This document shows positions 13,394 to 13,442 of a stretch of DNA of 13,442 nucleotides, one piece after another. Below the pieces are notes generated by a model. It worked only from the letters and a program-made list of their open reading frames with translations, did not search any database and had not been told where the DNA came from. The position numbers and the translations under genes were made by a program. This stretch comes from an uncultured Saprospiraceae bacterium (lineage in GTDB: Bacteria > Bacteroidota > Bacteroidia > Chitinophagales > Saprospiraceae). Location: positions 1 to 13,442 of the forward strand of contig CALBVQ010000199.1 in NCBI GenBank assembly GCA_937969485.1. The letters run 5' to 3'. Numbering within the stretch: the stretch's first letter is position 1; every line of letters begins with the position of its first letter.

Positions 13394-13442
13394 TACCAAT
13401 TCTGTTTTAAGGATTCACTTTATTTTTAAGAATTATTAAACC
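13391..13442 (+). repeat. 52-bp repeat, right copy (carries the receptor stop codon)
   Basis: This segment starts with TAATACCAATTCTG and is a 50/52 inverted match to 119-170. Its first three bases, TAA, are the stop codon of the TonB-dependent receptor, so the repeat abuts the last sense codon (Tyr897). It is cut by the window edge. No clear terminator hairpin follows the receptor operon before the edge. Confidence 0.9.

Noticed and set aside
1..13442. CRISPR array, prophage, integrase or transposase gene.
   Set aside because: No evenly spaced direct repeats, phage structural genes or recombinase motifs were seen on either strand. The tRNA shows no duplicated 3' end that would mark an attachment site.

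Overview
The window looks like a chromosomal segment of a low-GC member of the Bacteroidota, probably a marine Cytophagales-type bacterium. The signs are: AT-rich coding sequence; Bacteroidota-type promoters (TTG and TAnnTTTG-like boxes) ahead of the tRNA and recA; start codons mostly without a strong Shine-Dalgarno; several lipoproteins; and a FecI/FecR/TonB-receptor operon with an STN and a carboxypeptidase-regulatory-like domain. The species cannot be named from this sequence alone.

Layout. 1-480: no gene; repeat-like DNA rich in hairpins, including a 52-bp segment (119-170) that recurs inverted at the far right edge (13391-13442, 50/52 identical), and a structured stretch (281-401) with a terminator-like end. 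482-641: a CAT-anticodon tRNA on the minus strand with its own promoter and terminator. 881-2699: a short ssb and then recA, both plus strand, the latter closed by a strong bidirectional terminator. 2881-5868: a divergent pair whose start codons are only 27 bp apart, a secreted (alpha/alpha)6-type putative glycoside hydrolase (minus) and a metallo-beta-lactamase-fold lipoprotein (plus). 5937-8196 (minus): a lipoprotein with a complete vanadium haloperoxidase/PAP2 signature and, upstream of it, a lipoprotein built from four LVFPV-type repeats. 8479-13393 (plus): a compact operon of ECF sigma factor, a possible 69-aa protein, a metzincin-like HExxH lipoprotein, a FecR anti-sigma factor and a FecA-like TonB-dependent receptor.

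How they may work together. The right half is a cell-surface signalling system. The receptor's STN domain should contact the periplasmic part of FecR, which holds the sigma factor. A small lipoprotein metallopeptidase is encoded between sigma and FecR, an unusual place. The repeat lipoprotein is transcribed divergently from sigma, and a perfect GTATAGG-CAC-CCTATAC palindrome lies between them. Receptor operon, peptidase lipoprotein, repeat lipoprotein and possibly the haloperoxidase lipoprotein could form one envelope module. This is the best candidate here for an undescribed system, but the functional link is inference from gene order only. The left half (tRNA, ssb, recA) is housekeeping.
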